Of a stretch of 64,000 nt of DNA, positions 41,804 to 49,491 are shown in pieces; the first letter of the stretch is position 1, and the number at the start of each line of letters is the position of its first letter. This DNA comes from Dinghuibacter sp035492835 (GTDB lineage: Bacteria > Bacteroidota > Bacteroidia > Chitinophagales > Chitinophagaceae), in assembly GCF_035492835.1 (NCBI RefSeq), contig NZ_DATJIY010000160.1:34235-98234 (forward strand), given 5' to 3'. A model generated the notes under the pieces. It searched no databases, had not been told where the DNA came from, and worked only from the letters and a program-made list of their open reading frames with translations. The position numbers and the translations under genes were made by a program.

Positions 41804-44554
41804 ATGATCATTCCGACGCTCTTGTTGAGCCTGGCTAGTTTTACGTTTAGCGGAGGCTCCGCTAACCCCGCGGGCACCGGCGGTTTTCACGGCGTCAACT
41901 GGGCCGATCCCCACGACAACTATTCCGATTCGGTGGTCGTGCCCAGCGGACTCAGCACCAGTGACGACTATGCCGCCGTTCAGCGTAAGTCCGGCGCCGT
42001 TCTGGCGGCCTTTAAAGAGCGCGGCGCCAACACCGTCCGGTTACCCGTCAACCCGTATACCGTGGCGGCCGATTGGTGGAAGGCGTATGCCGGCGCCATC
42101 GACGAGGCGAAGGCGGAAGGCATGCGCGTCATCCTGGCCTACTGGGAAGGCACCGCCCACAAGGACGGCCTGATGGACGACACCACGCAGTTCTGGCGGA
42201 TGTGGCAACGCATAACGACACAGTATGCCGCCGACACGAACGTCTATTTCGAGGTTTTCAACGAGCCCTTCGGATATACCGTGGCCGACCTCAAGGATTT
42301 GTATGCGCGTTGGCTCCGGCGCTATAGCGCCGTTCCCGCCGGCCGGGTCTTCCTGGACGGCGCCGGCTACGCCACCAACGTCAACGATATAGGAGCAGAC
42401 AGCCGTTTCAACGGCTGCCTGCTCTCCTATCACCAATACACCTGGTTCGACAAAAAAAGAAAAACCGAAGCCGACTGGAGGGGGGCGGTGGACGACCTCG
42501 CCTATCCCGGTCGCACGGTCATGACCGAATTCGGGATACCGATGACGTCCCGGCGGAACTACGCGGACTCTTCGGGCGATCCGTCGGTCGCGTATCTGCG
42601 CGGGATCACAGGCAGGTTGCGCGCCGCGGGTATCGGCAGCGTCTATTGGCCGGGTCTGCGCAACGGGGACGTCTTCAGCCTGGTTTCTTTCCACGGCGAC
42701 ACGCTCCGCACCAATAATCCGAGCGGGCTGGCGCGCGTGCAGTACGGTTGGGGCATGACCCACCGCTTCACGCTGGGGGACTCGACCTTCCTGCTCGACG
42801 GCAAACCCTTCCTCATGATCTCGGGGGAGATGCACTACGCCCGGGTCCCCCGCGAAGCCTGGCGCCAGCGGATGCGTATGGCCAAGGCCATGGGCTTGAA
42901 CACCATCGGCACCTACGTATTCTGGAACCTCCACGAGCCCGAAAAGGGCAGGTTCGACTTCACCGGGAACAACGACATCGCGGCATTTGTCCGGACCGCG
43001 CAGGAAGAAGGGCTTTGGGTGATCCTCCGCCCCAGCCCATACGTCTGCGCGGAATGGGAGTACGGCGGGTACCCTTACTGGCTACAGAACGAAAAGGGGC
43101 TCGTGGTGCGCAGCACTGAACCTACCTATCTAAAGGACTACAAGGAATACATCGACGCGGTGGGCCGGGAGCTGGCCCCTTTGCAGGTCAATCATGGCGG
43201 CAACATCCTGATGATCCAGGTGGAAAACGAATACGGCTCCTATGCCTCCGACAGTAACTACCTTGCGGTCAACCGCCGGCTCTTCAGGGACGCGGGGTTT
43301 GACGGGTTGTTGTATACCTGCGACCCGGTGAGCGACGTCTCCCGCGGTCACCTCGACGGGTTATTGCCCGCCGTAAACGGACTGGTGGACCCCGCGCACA
43401 TCCGGGCGGTCGTCAACCGCTACCACGGGGGTAAGGGCCCCTACTGCGTCGCCGAATGGTATCCCGCCTGGTTCGACTGGTGGGGAGAACCGCACCATAC
43501 CGTGCCCGCTGCGGGTTACGCGGCCCAATTGGAGAACCTGCTGGCAGGCGGCGTGTCGATCAACATGTACATGTTCCACGGGGGTACCACCCGCGGGTTT
43601 ATGAACGGCGCCAACTTATACGATACCTCCGGTTTCCAGCCGGAGATCAGCAGCTACGACTACGACGCGCCGCTGGACGAGGCCGGTAACCCCACCGAAA
43701 AGTATATGGTATTCCGGAAGGTCATCCAGGCGCATACCGCCGGGCGGCTGCCCGACGTGCCCCCGGCCCGCCCCGCCATCGCGCTGTCCCCGGTATCTCT
43801 GGACCGCGTATCGTCGGTGTTTGAAGCATTACCCGCGCCGGTCGTGTCAGCGCGTCCCCTGACCTTCGAGGACCTGCACCAGGCCTATGGTTACGTACTC
43901 TACCGTACGACGATCAACGGCCGCGGCCGCCGGTTGCTGCGCATCGACGGCCTGCGCGACTACGCGGTGGTATTTGTCGATGGCGTCCGCAAAGGGATGC
44001 TCGACCGGCGCGCCAGGCAGGATAGCCTGTGGCTCGACCTGTTCGGCCCGGCGCGGCTCGACATCCTCGTCGAAAACCTCGGCCGCATCAATTTCGGGAA
44101 ATACCTGCTGCAGAACCGCAAGGGGATCACCGGTAGCGTCACCCTGGGCGGGCGCGTCTTAGGTAGCTGGAACATGTACAGGCTGCCCTTCGATACGACG
44201 CCCAAAGTCGGCGCCATCGCGGCGGCTCCCGCCAAAACCGCACCCGTCGCGACCGCGCCTGCCAAACCCACGCCGGGCGTACCCGTCCTCAAAGCCGGCT
44301 CCTTCCAGCTCGACACCGTAGCCGACACCTACCTCGACATGAGCGCCTGGGGAAAGGGCGTCGCCTGGATCAACGGCCACAACCTCGGCCGCTACTGGCG
44401 CATCGGCCCCCAACAAACGTTGTATGTTCCCGCGGAATGGCTAAGGCGGGGCCAAAACGACGTCGTTATATTCGACCTCCTCGGCGCCACGCCCGCCACG
44501 CTGCAGGGCCTGGATCACCCGATCCTGAACCGGCTTATGCCGCCGCTCCCGTGA
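41804..44554 (+). CDS. Bifunctional GH5-like / GH35 beta-glycosidase
   Basis: Protein of 916 residues with two catalytic modules after a signal-like start (MIIPTLLLSLASFTFSGG). Residues about 27-305 form a GH5-like (alpha/beta)8 barrel with acid/base E154 in YFEVFNEPFG and nucleophile E242 in TVMTEFGIPM. Residues about 315-640 form a GH35 beta-galactosidase barrel opening LLDGKPFLMISGEMHYARVP, with acid/base E476 in QVENEYGSY and nucleophile E551 in CVAEWYPAWFDWWGE. A beta-sandwich C-terminus follows, interrupted by an Ala/Pro/Thr-rich insert near 800-830. Likely an endo-beta-glycanase joined to a debranching beta-galactosidase acting on one substrate imported by PUL1. The substrate, perhaps a galactosylated beta-mannan or xyloglucan, is inferred only. 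Confidence 0.92.
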   Translation: MIIPTLLLSLASFTFSGGSANPAGTGGFHGVNWADPHDNYSDSVVVPSGLSTSDDYAAVQRKSGAVLAAFKERGANTVRLPVNPYTVAADWWKAYAGAIDEAKAEGMRVILAYWEGTAHKDGLMDDTTQFWRMWQRITTQYAADTNVYFEVFNEPFGYTVADLKDLYARWLRRYSAVPAGRVFLDGAGYATNVNDIGADSRFNGCLLSYHQYTWFDKKRKTEADWRGAVDDLAYPGRTVMTEFGIPMTSRRNYADSSGDPSVAYLRGITGRLRAAGIGSVYWPGLRNGDVFSLVSFHGDTLRTNNPSGLARVQYGWGMTHRFTLGDSTFLLDGKPFLMISGEMHYARVPREAWRQRMRMAKAMGLNTIGTYVFWNLHEPEKGRFDFTGNNDIAAFVRTAQEEGLWVILRPSPYVCAEWEYGGYPYWLQNEKGLVVRSTEPTYLKDYKEYIDAVGRELAPLQVNHGGNILMIQVENEYGSYASDSNYLAVNRRLFRDAGFDGLLYTCDPVSDVSRGHLDGLLPAVNGLVDPAHIRAVVNRYHGGKGPYCVAEWYPAWFDWWGEPHHTVPAAGYAAQLENLLAGGVSINMYMFHGGTTRGFMNGANLYDTSGFQPEISSYDYDAPLDEAGNPTEKYMVFRKVIQAHTAGRLPDVPPARPAIALSPVSLDRVSSVFEALPAPVVSARPLTFEDLHQAYGYVLYRTTINGRGRRLLRIDGLRDYAVVFVDGVRKGMLDRRARQDSLWLDLFGPARLDILVENLGRINFGKYLLQNRKGITGSVTLGGRVLGSWNMYRLPFDTTPKVGAIAAAPAKTAPVATAPAKPTPGVPVLKAGSFQLDTVADTYLDMSAWGKGVAWINGHNLGRYWRIGPQQTLYVPAEWLRRGQNDVVIFDLLGATPATLQGLDHPILNRLMPPLP

Positions 44555-44579
44555 GCGACAGCCTCCGCCCCCCTGAGCG

Positions 44580-45128
44580 CTAGGCTTCCGCGCCTTGCAG
44601 CTCCGGCGCCGCCGGAAAGTCCACCGGCACCTGGGTAACGCCATGCAGGTAATTGGAGATGGTCTTGTCGCCGATCACGATCAGGATGTCAACCAGGTTG
44701 GCTTCGGTATATCCTGCGACGAACAGCGCGTCTACGGTCTCCGGCGTGGGGTGTCCGCGGCGCAGCGTCGTTTCCTGGACAAAATGCGCCAGGGCATCCA
44801 GCTTGTCGTCGAAGGGCGCGCGGCCGGCGCGGAGGTCGAGGATTTGCTCCGCCGTAAAGCCGAGGCTGTGGGCGATTGCGGTGTGCGCCGCCAGGCAATA
44901 GGCGCAATGGTTGACCTGGCTGACCGCCAGGTTGATTACTTCCCTTTCTTTGGCGCTCATCGTGCTCTTCCGGTTTTGGAAGGCGAGGTAGTCGCCCAGG
45001 GCGGTTTCGTTCCGGGCCATGTACGTATACAGGTTGGGCCGGAAGCCGAGGAACTTTTTCAGGCTATCGAGCAGAGAGCGGTTGTGCGCGGACATTTCTT
45101 CGTCCCTGGGCACTGTAAGTTTCTTCAT
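44580..45128 (-). CDS. AhpD-like / carboxymuconolactone decarboxylase-family protein
   Basis: All-helical protein of 182 residues with the AhpD core LAVSQVNHCAYCLAAHTAIAHSLGF, whose CxxC and nearby histidine form the redox-active centre in alkylhydroperoxidase D. In characterised relatives this reduces peroxides with electrons from lipoyl proteins. The ATG at 45128 is chosen over an in-frame TTG at 45137. It follows an SDR gene by 11 bases and is probably co-transcribed with it, downstream of a Crp/Fnr-type regulator. Confidence 0.9.
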   Translation of the reverse strand: MKKLTVPRDEEMSAHNRSLLDSLKKFLGFRPNLYTYMARNETALGDYLAFQNRKSTMSAKEREVINLAVSQVNHCAYCLAAHTAIAHSLGFTAEQILDLRAGRAPFDDKLDALAHFVQETTLRRGHPTPETVDALFVAGYTEANLVDILIVIGDKTISNYLHGVTQVPVDFPAAPELQGAEA

Positions 45129-45139
45129 ACCATACAATT

Positions 45140-45892
45140 TTAAAGGGAACCCAAACCGCCATCCAGGAGCAATTCCGCGCCGATCATAAAGGCGGATTCG
45201 TCGGAAGCGAGATATAGTGCGGCACCGGCGATCTCTTCAGGCCGGCCTAACCGCTTGAGCGGGGTGAAGTCGCCCATCGCTTTTTTCATGGCGCTGGCTT
45301 CTTCCTTCGTAGCCGCGGCCTGGTCGAAGACGTTGGTATCGACGGGGCCGGGTGTCAGCACGTTGACGCGTATACCGCGCCCGAGCAGCTCGACGGCGAA
45401 GCTCCTGCCCAGCGAACGGATCGCGGCCTTGGTGGCCGCATACGAAGCATGGTTGGGGACCCCCATCCCGTTGACCACGGAGGAGAGGAGTATGACCGAC
45501 GCCCCTTCCTTCAGATAGGGCAGCGCCTTCTGGACGGTGAAAAACGTCCCCTTGAAGTTGACGTTACTTTGCCGGTCGAACATCGCTTCCGTGAAGTCGG
45601 CCAGCGGTCCCAGTACGTAGACCGCGGCATTGGCGACCAGGACGTCGATCCCGCCGAACGTCGAGCTAACGGTGTGGTATAACTGGTCGAGGTCTTCCAG
45701 GCTGGCCGAGTCGGCTTGAACGCCCAACGCCCCGTGGCCGATTTCTTGTACGGCTTTGTCGAGGGTCGCGGCATTCCTGCCGGTGATCACCACGCGCGCG
45801 CCTTCGGCGGCGAAGCGTTTGGCGGTCGCCAGGCCGATCCCGGCGCTGCCGCCGGTGATCATGGCCGTTTTGTTGTGCAATTTTCCAGACAT
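45140..45892 (-). CDS. Short-chain dehydrogenase/reductase
   Basis: Classical NAD(P)-dependent SDR of 250 residues: MITGGSAGIGLATAKRFAAEGARVVITGR (cofactor loop), VLVANAAVYVLG (NNAG equivalent), LLSSVVNGMGVPNHASYAATKAAIRSLG (catalytic Ser, YxxxK), and LTPGPVDT then GAALYLASDESAFMIGAELLLDGG. The arginine after the cofactor loop (TGRNAA) suggests NADPH. The ATG at 45892 is chosen over a TTG nine bases upstream. An FNR-geometry palindrome stands about 70 bases upstream, at the end of the crp-like gene. Confidence 0.93.
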   Translation of the reverse strand: MSGKLHNKTAMITGGSAGIGLATAKRFAAEGARVVITGRNAATLDKAVQEIGHGALGVQADSASLEDLDQLYHTVSSTFGGIDVLVANAAVYVLGPLADFTEAMFDRQSNVNFKGTFFTVQKALPYLKEGASVILLSSVVNGMGVPNHASYAATKAAIRSLGRSFAVELLGRGIRVNVLTPGPVDTNVFDQAAATKEEASAMKKAMGDFTPLKRLGRPEEIAGAALYLASDESAFMIGAELLLDGGLGSL

Positions 45893-45964
45893 TGTGTTCA
45901 ATTTTGTACCACAAATGTCCGACGCGGGCCCCTCGCGGAAAATCGACCAGGATCAAAAAAGAGG

Positions 45965-45978
45965 ATGTACTAGTGCAA
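45965..45978. promoter_or_regulatory. Imperfect FNR-geometry palindrome upstream of the SDR/AhpD operon
   Basis: On the minus strand it reads TTGCACTAGTACAT, matching 12 of 14 bases of the perfect palindrome TTGCACTAGTGCAA at 48946. It overlaps the last codons and stop of the Crp/Fnr-type gene and lies 73 bases before the SDR ATG. Probably a regulator site for this operon. Confidence 0.5.
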
Positions 45979-46560
45979 CTTTTTGACCTTCTTGTTGCGG
46001 ATTTTCGATAGAAAACCGGTGGTCATCCCCAAAAAAGACGCCAGCACGTATTGCGGCAATTCCTCCGCCAGCGTGGGATACCGGGCGACGAAGTCGTTGT
46101 AGCGCTCTTCCGCCGTCTGGGTCAGCGAGGAGATCACCCGCCGCTGCTGATAGGACGCGGACCGCTCCGCCATGATCCGGAAAAGGGTTTCGAATTTATG
46201 ATTGGCGGCCTTGAGCCATTTTTCGTCTTCGTATTCAATTTGGAGCACCGTGCCGTTGGTCAGCGCCTCTACAAACATCGTCGCCGGCGTCTGGTTAACG
46301 TAGCTGCCATAGTCGGAAATCCACCAGTCCGGACCCGCCACCTGGATGGTCTGGTCCGCGCCCTGGTTGTCGATGACAAAGGCCCTGAGCAGGCCATCGA
46401 CGACATAGTTCCGTGTCCGCGCGACAAATTCCGGCTGGATGATGTATTGCTTGCGGCGCACTTTTTTTTCCTTGAACCGGTCGAGGACTACGGCCACCTC
46501 GGTGTCGGTCAGCGGGACCCGGAGGAGGAGGTGTGTTTTGAGCTTGTCAAAGGCGTCCAT
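45970..46560 (-). CDS. Crp/Fnr-family transcriptional regulator
   Basis: Regulator of 196 residues with a cyclic-nucleotide-binding-like beta-barrel (about 20-110: RRKQYIIQPEFVARTRNYVVDGLLRAFVIDNQGADQTIQVAGPDWWISD), a long dimer helix, and a short C-terminal HTH (EELPQYVLASFLGMTTGFLSKIRNKK). It lacks the cysteines of oxygen-sensing FNR and the cAMP contact residues of CRP, so the effector is unknown. The neighbouring palindromes TTGCA-N4-TGCAA have the geometry of Crp/Fnr sites. Its promoter is fused back to back with that of the divergent DinB gene. Confidence 0.92.
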   Translation of the reverse strand: MDAFDKLKTHLLLRVPLTDTEVAVVLDRFKEKKVRRKQYIIQPEFVARTRNYVVDGLLRAFVIDNQGADQTIQVAGPDWWISDYGSYVNQTPATMFVEALTNGTVLQIEYEDEKWLKAANHKFETLFRIMAERSASYQQRRVISSLTQTAEERYNDFVARYPTLAEELPQYVLASFLGMTTGFLSKIRNKKVKKLH

Positions 46561-46562
46561 CC

Positions 46563-46586
46563 GGCAAAGATAGCCGTATCTTTGCC
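46563..46586. promoter_or_regulatory. Back-to-back promoter palindrome for crp-like and DinB genes
   Basis: GGCAAAGATA-GCCG-TATCTTTGCC: perfect 10-bp arms around four bases. Each arm is an exact TAnnTTTG box (TATCTTTG) facing outward, four bases from the crp-like ATG (46560) and five bases from the DinB ATG (46590). Both transcripts should be leaderless and the two promoters cannot easily be occupied at once. Confidence 0.65.
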
Positions 46587-46589
46587 CAC

Positions 46590-47066
46590 ATGGAAACCAA
46601 CCAATTCATCATCGGTCTGAATATCACCGCCTGGGACGTGCGGCTTGCCCAGGTCAATAAACAACTGGAAAAGCTGGGTCCCGCGTCCGCCGCCAAGGAG
46701 ATCACCACCGGCGGCAACCCGGTCGTCTATATCCTGGGTCACCTCGTGGCCGTCCACGACAATATGGTCGAGGGGATGAACTTCGGGGCGCGGTCGTACC
46801 CGGAGCTCGACGGGCATTTCCTCAAACCTTACCAACCGGAGACGGCGTACGCGACCTTTGAAGAGCTGATGGTGAAATGGCACGCGGTCAACGCCCGTTT
46901 GAAAGAGGGCATGAGCGGGCTGACCGTGGATGGATGGCTGGCGCGTCACCACTACGTCAGCGAGGCCGACTTTGCCAAAGAGCCCCACCGCTGCGTGCTC
47001 AACCTCCTGATCAGCCGCGCGATGCACCTGGCGCACCATTCGGGGCAGCTGGCGCTCGTGAAGTAA
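46590..47066 (+). CDS. DinB-family putative metal-dependent protein
   Basis: Four-helix-bundle protein of 158 residues of the DinB/YfiT type. The metal-ligand histidines are visible in YILGHLVAVHDNMVEG and in RAMHLAHHSGQLALV (HxxxH). Family members include thiol transferases (bacillithiol- and mycothiol-dependent) but most are uncharacterised, and the name does not imply polymerase activity. It is divergent from the Crp/Fnr gene, with only 29 bases between the two start codons. Confidence 0.9.
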   Translation: METNQFIIGLNITAWDVRLAQVNKQLEKLGPASAAKEITTGGNPVVYILGHLVAVHDNMVEGMNFGARSYPELDGHFLKPYQPETAYATFEELMVKWHAVNARLKEGMSGLTVDGWLARHHYVSEADFAKEPHRCVLNLLISRAMHLAHHSGQLALVK

Positions 47067-47073
47067 CCAGCTT

Positions 47074-47880
47074 TCAGGACGGCACCTCCGCGGGCGAATA
47101 TCCAAATCGCTTCTTGAAGGCAAACGAGAAATGCGACAGGTCGACAAAACCCACCTCGAGGTAGACGTCTACCGGCTTTTTCTTTTGCTCGCTGATCTGG
47201 TAGTGCGCGTATTCGAGCCGTTTTTGCGTCAACCATTTTTGGGGGGTGGTATGGAATATCCTTTTGAAATCCCGGCTGAAGGTGGACAGGCTGCGACCGG
47301 TGAGCGTCGCGAAGCGCCCCAGCGGGAGGTTGAAAATAAAATTCTTTTCCATAAAGGCGGCCAGGTCGATCTTGCCGGGCTCTTCGAAGTTGGCGAGAAT
47401 GCCGTCGATGGACGGATCGATCGTCCTCAGCACCTGGATCGCCTCGGTGATTTTCAAGGTAGCGATGGACTCCGGAAAGGCGTCGGAGAGGTCAAAATAG
47501 GGCATCAGCGATGACAGGCAACTCTCCAGCAGCGGATGTTTGCCAAAGCGGAGGATCTCCTGCGCCGCCCACGGGGCCCTCACGGGTCGCTGATCGGCGT
47601 AAAACGCGCGCAGCCGCGCCGGCGTCAGGTGCATCACCACCGACCGGTGGGGATGCCCATCCCGGACCGTGCTGATGATCGTGGCGATCTGGTGGCGCGG
47701 GATCAGGAATATATCCCCCGGGCCAAAGACATAGCTGCCCTCGCTCCGGACGATCCTGGTTTCCCCGGACATGAACCAGACGAGCATATGGTGCTCGAAA
47801 ATGACCTCCGTCGTATAGCCTGGACCGGTATACACGGACAGCTTTATATCCGGAGTGATGTATGTCGTTTCGAAGCCCAT
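47074..47880 (-). CDS. AraC-family transcriptional regulator
   Basis: Regulator of 268 residues. The N-terminal cupin-like domain contains MLVWFMSGETRIVRSEGSYVFGPGDIFLIPRHQIATI. The C-terminal AraC HTH pair reads FIFNLPLGRFATLTGRSLSTFSRDFKRIFHTTPQKWLTQKRLEYAHYQIS and KPVDVYLEVGFVDLSHFSFAFKKRFGYSPAEV. It begins six bases after the stop of the SDR gene, so the two form an operon and the regulator may control it together with the divergent DoxX gene. Confidence 0.92.
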   Translation of the reverse strand: MGFETTYITPDIKLSVYTGPGYTTEVIFEHHMLVWFMSGETRIVRSEGSYVFGPGDIFLIPRHQIATIISTVRDGHPHRSVVMHLTPARLRAFYADQRPVRAPWAAQEILRFGKHPLLESCLSSLMPYFDLSDAFPESIATLKITEAIQVLRTIDPSIDGILANFEEPGKIDLAAFMEKNFIFNLPLGRFATLTGRSLSTFSRDFKRIFHTTPQKWLTQKRLEYAHYQISEQKKKPVDVYLEVGFVDLSHFSFAFKKRFGYSPAEVPS

Positions 47881-47886
47881 CGACAG

Positions 47887-48864
47887 CTAATTTACCGGAA
47901 ATTCCAGACCGGTGACGCTCTCGCTCCACGCCCACAGCCGTTGCGCGCCGGCCGGGTCGAGGCTGTAAGGTTTGACGCCCCTAAGGGTCGATGGCTCGTC
48001 GAAGCGGTAGGCTATGTCGCCTTCGTCCAGCACGGCTACGTCGCCGTCCTCGCAATACACGCCGCCAAGGTCGTTCAACGCCGGGCTGGTGGCGCACCAC
48101 ACGGTCGTGGCCGCGCCCTGTGGAACGGTTTTCAGCTTTTTCTCCACGTCCGGCAGTATTTTACCATCGGGGCCGAACTGTCCCATTTGCTGGAACAGCT
48201 CGACAGGCGCCTCCCGCGACAGCTCCGTCCCATACACGGCGCCCGGGTGGAGGGCCAGCGCACGGACGCCCCGCCGGTCGAGCTCGACGGTGAAAAGGTT
48301 GTTCGCGGTTTTGGACTGGCCATAGGCCAGCATCATATCGTAGGGCCGCCCGATAAAATTGGGGTCTTCGAAATCAAAAGGGGCAAATGCGTGCGCAAAA
48401 GAAGACACGGTCACCACGCGGGCCGCGCCCGATGCCCGTAAAGCCGGCCATAACCGCGCTGTAAGACGGAAGTGTCCCAGGTGGTTGGTCGCCAGGTGCG
48501 ACTCGTTCCCCCGGGCGTCCCGGCGCAATGGCGCAAACATGATGCCCGCGTTGTTGATGAGCAGGTCGAGGGGTTTGCCTGTAGTAAGAAACGCCGCGGC
48601 AAACGCGTCGACCGACGAGGGGTCTATGAGGTCCATCGGGTGCAGGATCGCTTCCGGCGTCTGCGCCCGCGCCTTGACCATGTCCCTGGCAGGTACCCAT
48701 ACTTCCGCCCCGGCGGCTTTCAATGTCTTTACGGTTTCCAGCCCGATGCCCGCGTACCCGCCGGTGACGATGGCGGTTTTGCCCGTCAGGTCTATCCCTT
48801 GTATGACCTCAGCGGCCGTCGTACGCCAGTTGTTGCCCGTGCCCAGTGGTTGTTGCTTTGTCAT
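47887..48864 (-). CDS. Short-chain dehydrogenase (retinol-dehydrogenase-like)
   Basis: Extended SDR of 325 residues: TAIVTGGYAGIGLETVKTLKAAGAEVWVPARD (cofactor loop), LLINNAGIMFAPLRRD (NNAG), and VSSFAHAF..YDMMLAYGQSKTANNLFTVELDRRG, with the catalytic serine and YxxSK. The order and the YGQSKTANNLF segment are typical of retinol/protochlorophyllide reductase-like SDRs of bacteria. A promoter box (TACCTTTG) lies 10 bases before the ATG, and a perfect Crp/Fnr-type palindrome 82 bases upstream is shared with the divergent DoxX gene. Confidence 0.92.
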   Translation of the reverse strand: MTKQQPLGTGNNWRTTAAEVIQGIDLTGKTAIVTGGYAGIGLETVKTLKAAGAEVWVPARDMVKARAQTPEAILHPMDLIDPSSVDAFAAAFLTTGKPLDLLINNAGIMFAPLRRDARGNESHLATNHLGHFRLTARLWPALRASGAARVVTVSSFAHAFAPFDFEDPNFIGRPYDMMLAYGQSKTANNLFTVELDRRGVRALALHPGAVYGTELSREAPVELFQQMGQFGPDGKILPDVEKKLKTVPQGAATTVWCATSPALNDLGGVYCEDGDVAVLDEGDIAYRFDEPSTLRGVKPYSLDPAGAQRLWAWSESVTGLEFPVN

Positions 48865-48874
48865 CTTTTTTTAC

Positions 48875-48882
48875 CAAAGGTA
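48875..48882 (-). promoter_or_regulatory. -7 promoter box TACCTTTG for the SDR gene
   Basis: Exact TAnnTTTG match 10 bases before the ATG at 48864. Confidence 0.55.
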
Positions 48883-48945
48883 GAGGCCCGCGCCGCCGCC
48901 CCGGTTTGTTCAAAACGTCATTTTTGTTTGCTGGCAATGTCAATC

Positions 48946-48959
48946 TTGCACTAGTGCAA
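48946..48959. promoter_or_regulatory. Perfect palindrome TTGCACTAGTGCAA
   Basis: 14-bp perfect palindrome of the form TTGCA-N4-TGCAA, the half-site spacing of Crp/Fnr-family operators. It is centred about 33 bp upstream of the expected DoxX start of transcription, over the -33 region, and 82 bp upstream of the divergent SDR gene. A 12/14 match lies at 45965 next to the Crp/Fnr gene. Confidence 0.6.
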
Positions 48960-48981
48960 CTTTCCGTTTTGCGCACCGGTC

Positions 48982-48989
48982 TAGCTTTG
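48982..48989 (+). promoter_or_regulatory. -7 promoter box TAGCTTTG for the DoxX gene
   Basis: Exact TAnnTTTG match four bases before the ATG at 48994. Either the mRNA is leaderless or translation begins at the second in-frame ATG, 49009. Confidence 0.6.
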
Positions 48990-48993
48990 CATT

Positions 48994-49491
48994 ATGACAA
49001 ATGTAATCATGAACAATACCAGGCAATCTATCGCGGCCCTGCTGCTGCGCCTCTCCCTGGGCGCGGGTTTTATCGCCCATGGCCTCGCCAAGATCACCCG
49101 TGGCCCCGCGGGCTTCGAAAAACTGTTGCGCTTCGAAGGCGTACCCTTCGCGCACATAAACGCGTTGGTGGCGCCCTATGTGGAACTTGCTGGTGGCGGA
49201 GCACTTGTGCTGGGTTTGTACGTCACGGTCTCGGCCATCCCATTACTGGCGACCATGCTGGTCGCCACGGTTTTCGTGCAGGGGCACTATGGTTTCAGCT
49301 CGGTAAAAACCATGGGATTGACGCCGGAAGGGCCGGTTTTCGGGCCGCCGGGATGGGAGATAAACCTATTATATATGACGGGTTTGCTGGCCCTCATGTT
49401 GCTGGGGGAAGGAAAATATTTCAGCCTCCGACGCTTGCGGATTAGGAAAAAGAGTTCTACTTTTATCCAAGATCAGACTAGACCAGACTAG
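48994..49491 (+). CDS. DoxX-family membrane protein
   Basis: Membrane protein of up to 165 residues in the DoxX family: SIAALLLRLSLGAGFIAHGLAKITRGPAGFEKLLRFEGVPFAHINALVAPYVELAGGGALVLGLYV is classical, with three more helices following. In mycobacteria DoxX joins SodA and a thiol oxidoreductase in an oxidative-stress complex; here the SDR and AhpD-like neighbours make a redox role plausible. The second ATG (49009) may be the true start. The final 14 codons (KKSSTFIQDQTRPD) and the stop are encoded by the operator sequence of the downstream susC gene, so the C-terminus has probably been shaped by that site. Confidence 0.88.
   Translation: MTNVIMNNTRQSIAALLLRLSLGAGFIAHGLAKITRGPAGFEKLLRFEGVPFAHINALVAPYVELAGGGALVLGLYVTVSAIPLLATMLVATVFVQGHYGFSSVKTMGLTPEGPVFGPPGWEINLLYMTGLLALMLLGEGKYFSLRRLRIRKKSSTFIQDQTRPD

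Noticed and set aside
46590..47066. DinB as a DNA polymerase IV
   Set aside because: The protein is the DinB/YfiT four-helix family with metal histidines, unrelated to Y-family polymerase despite the name.
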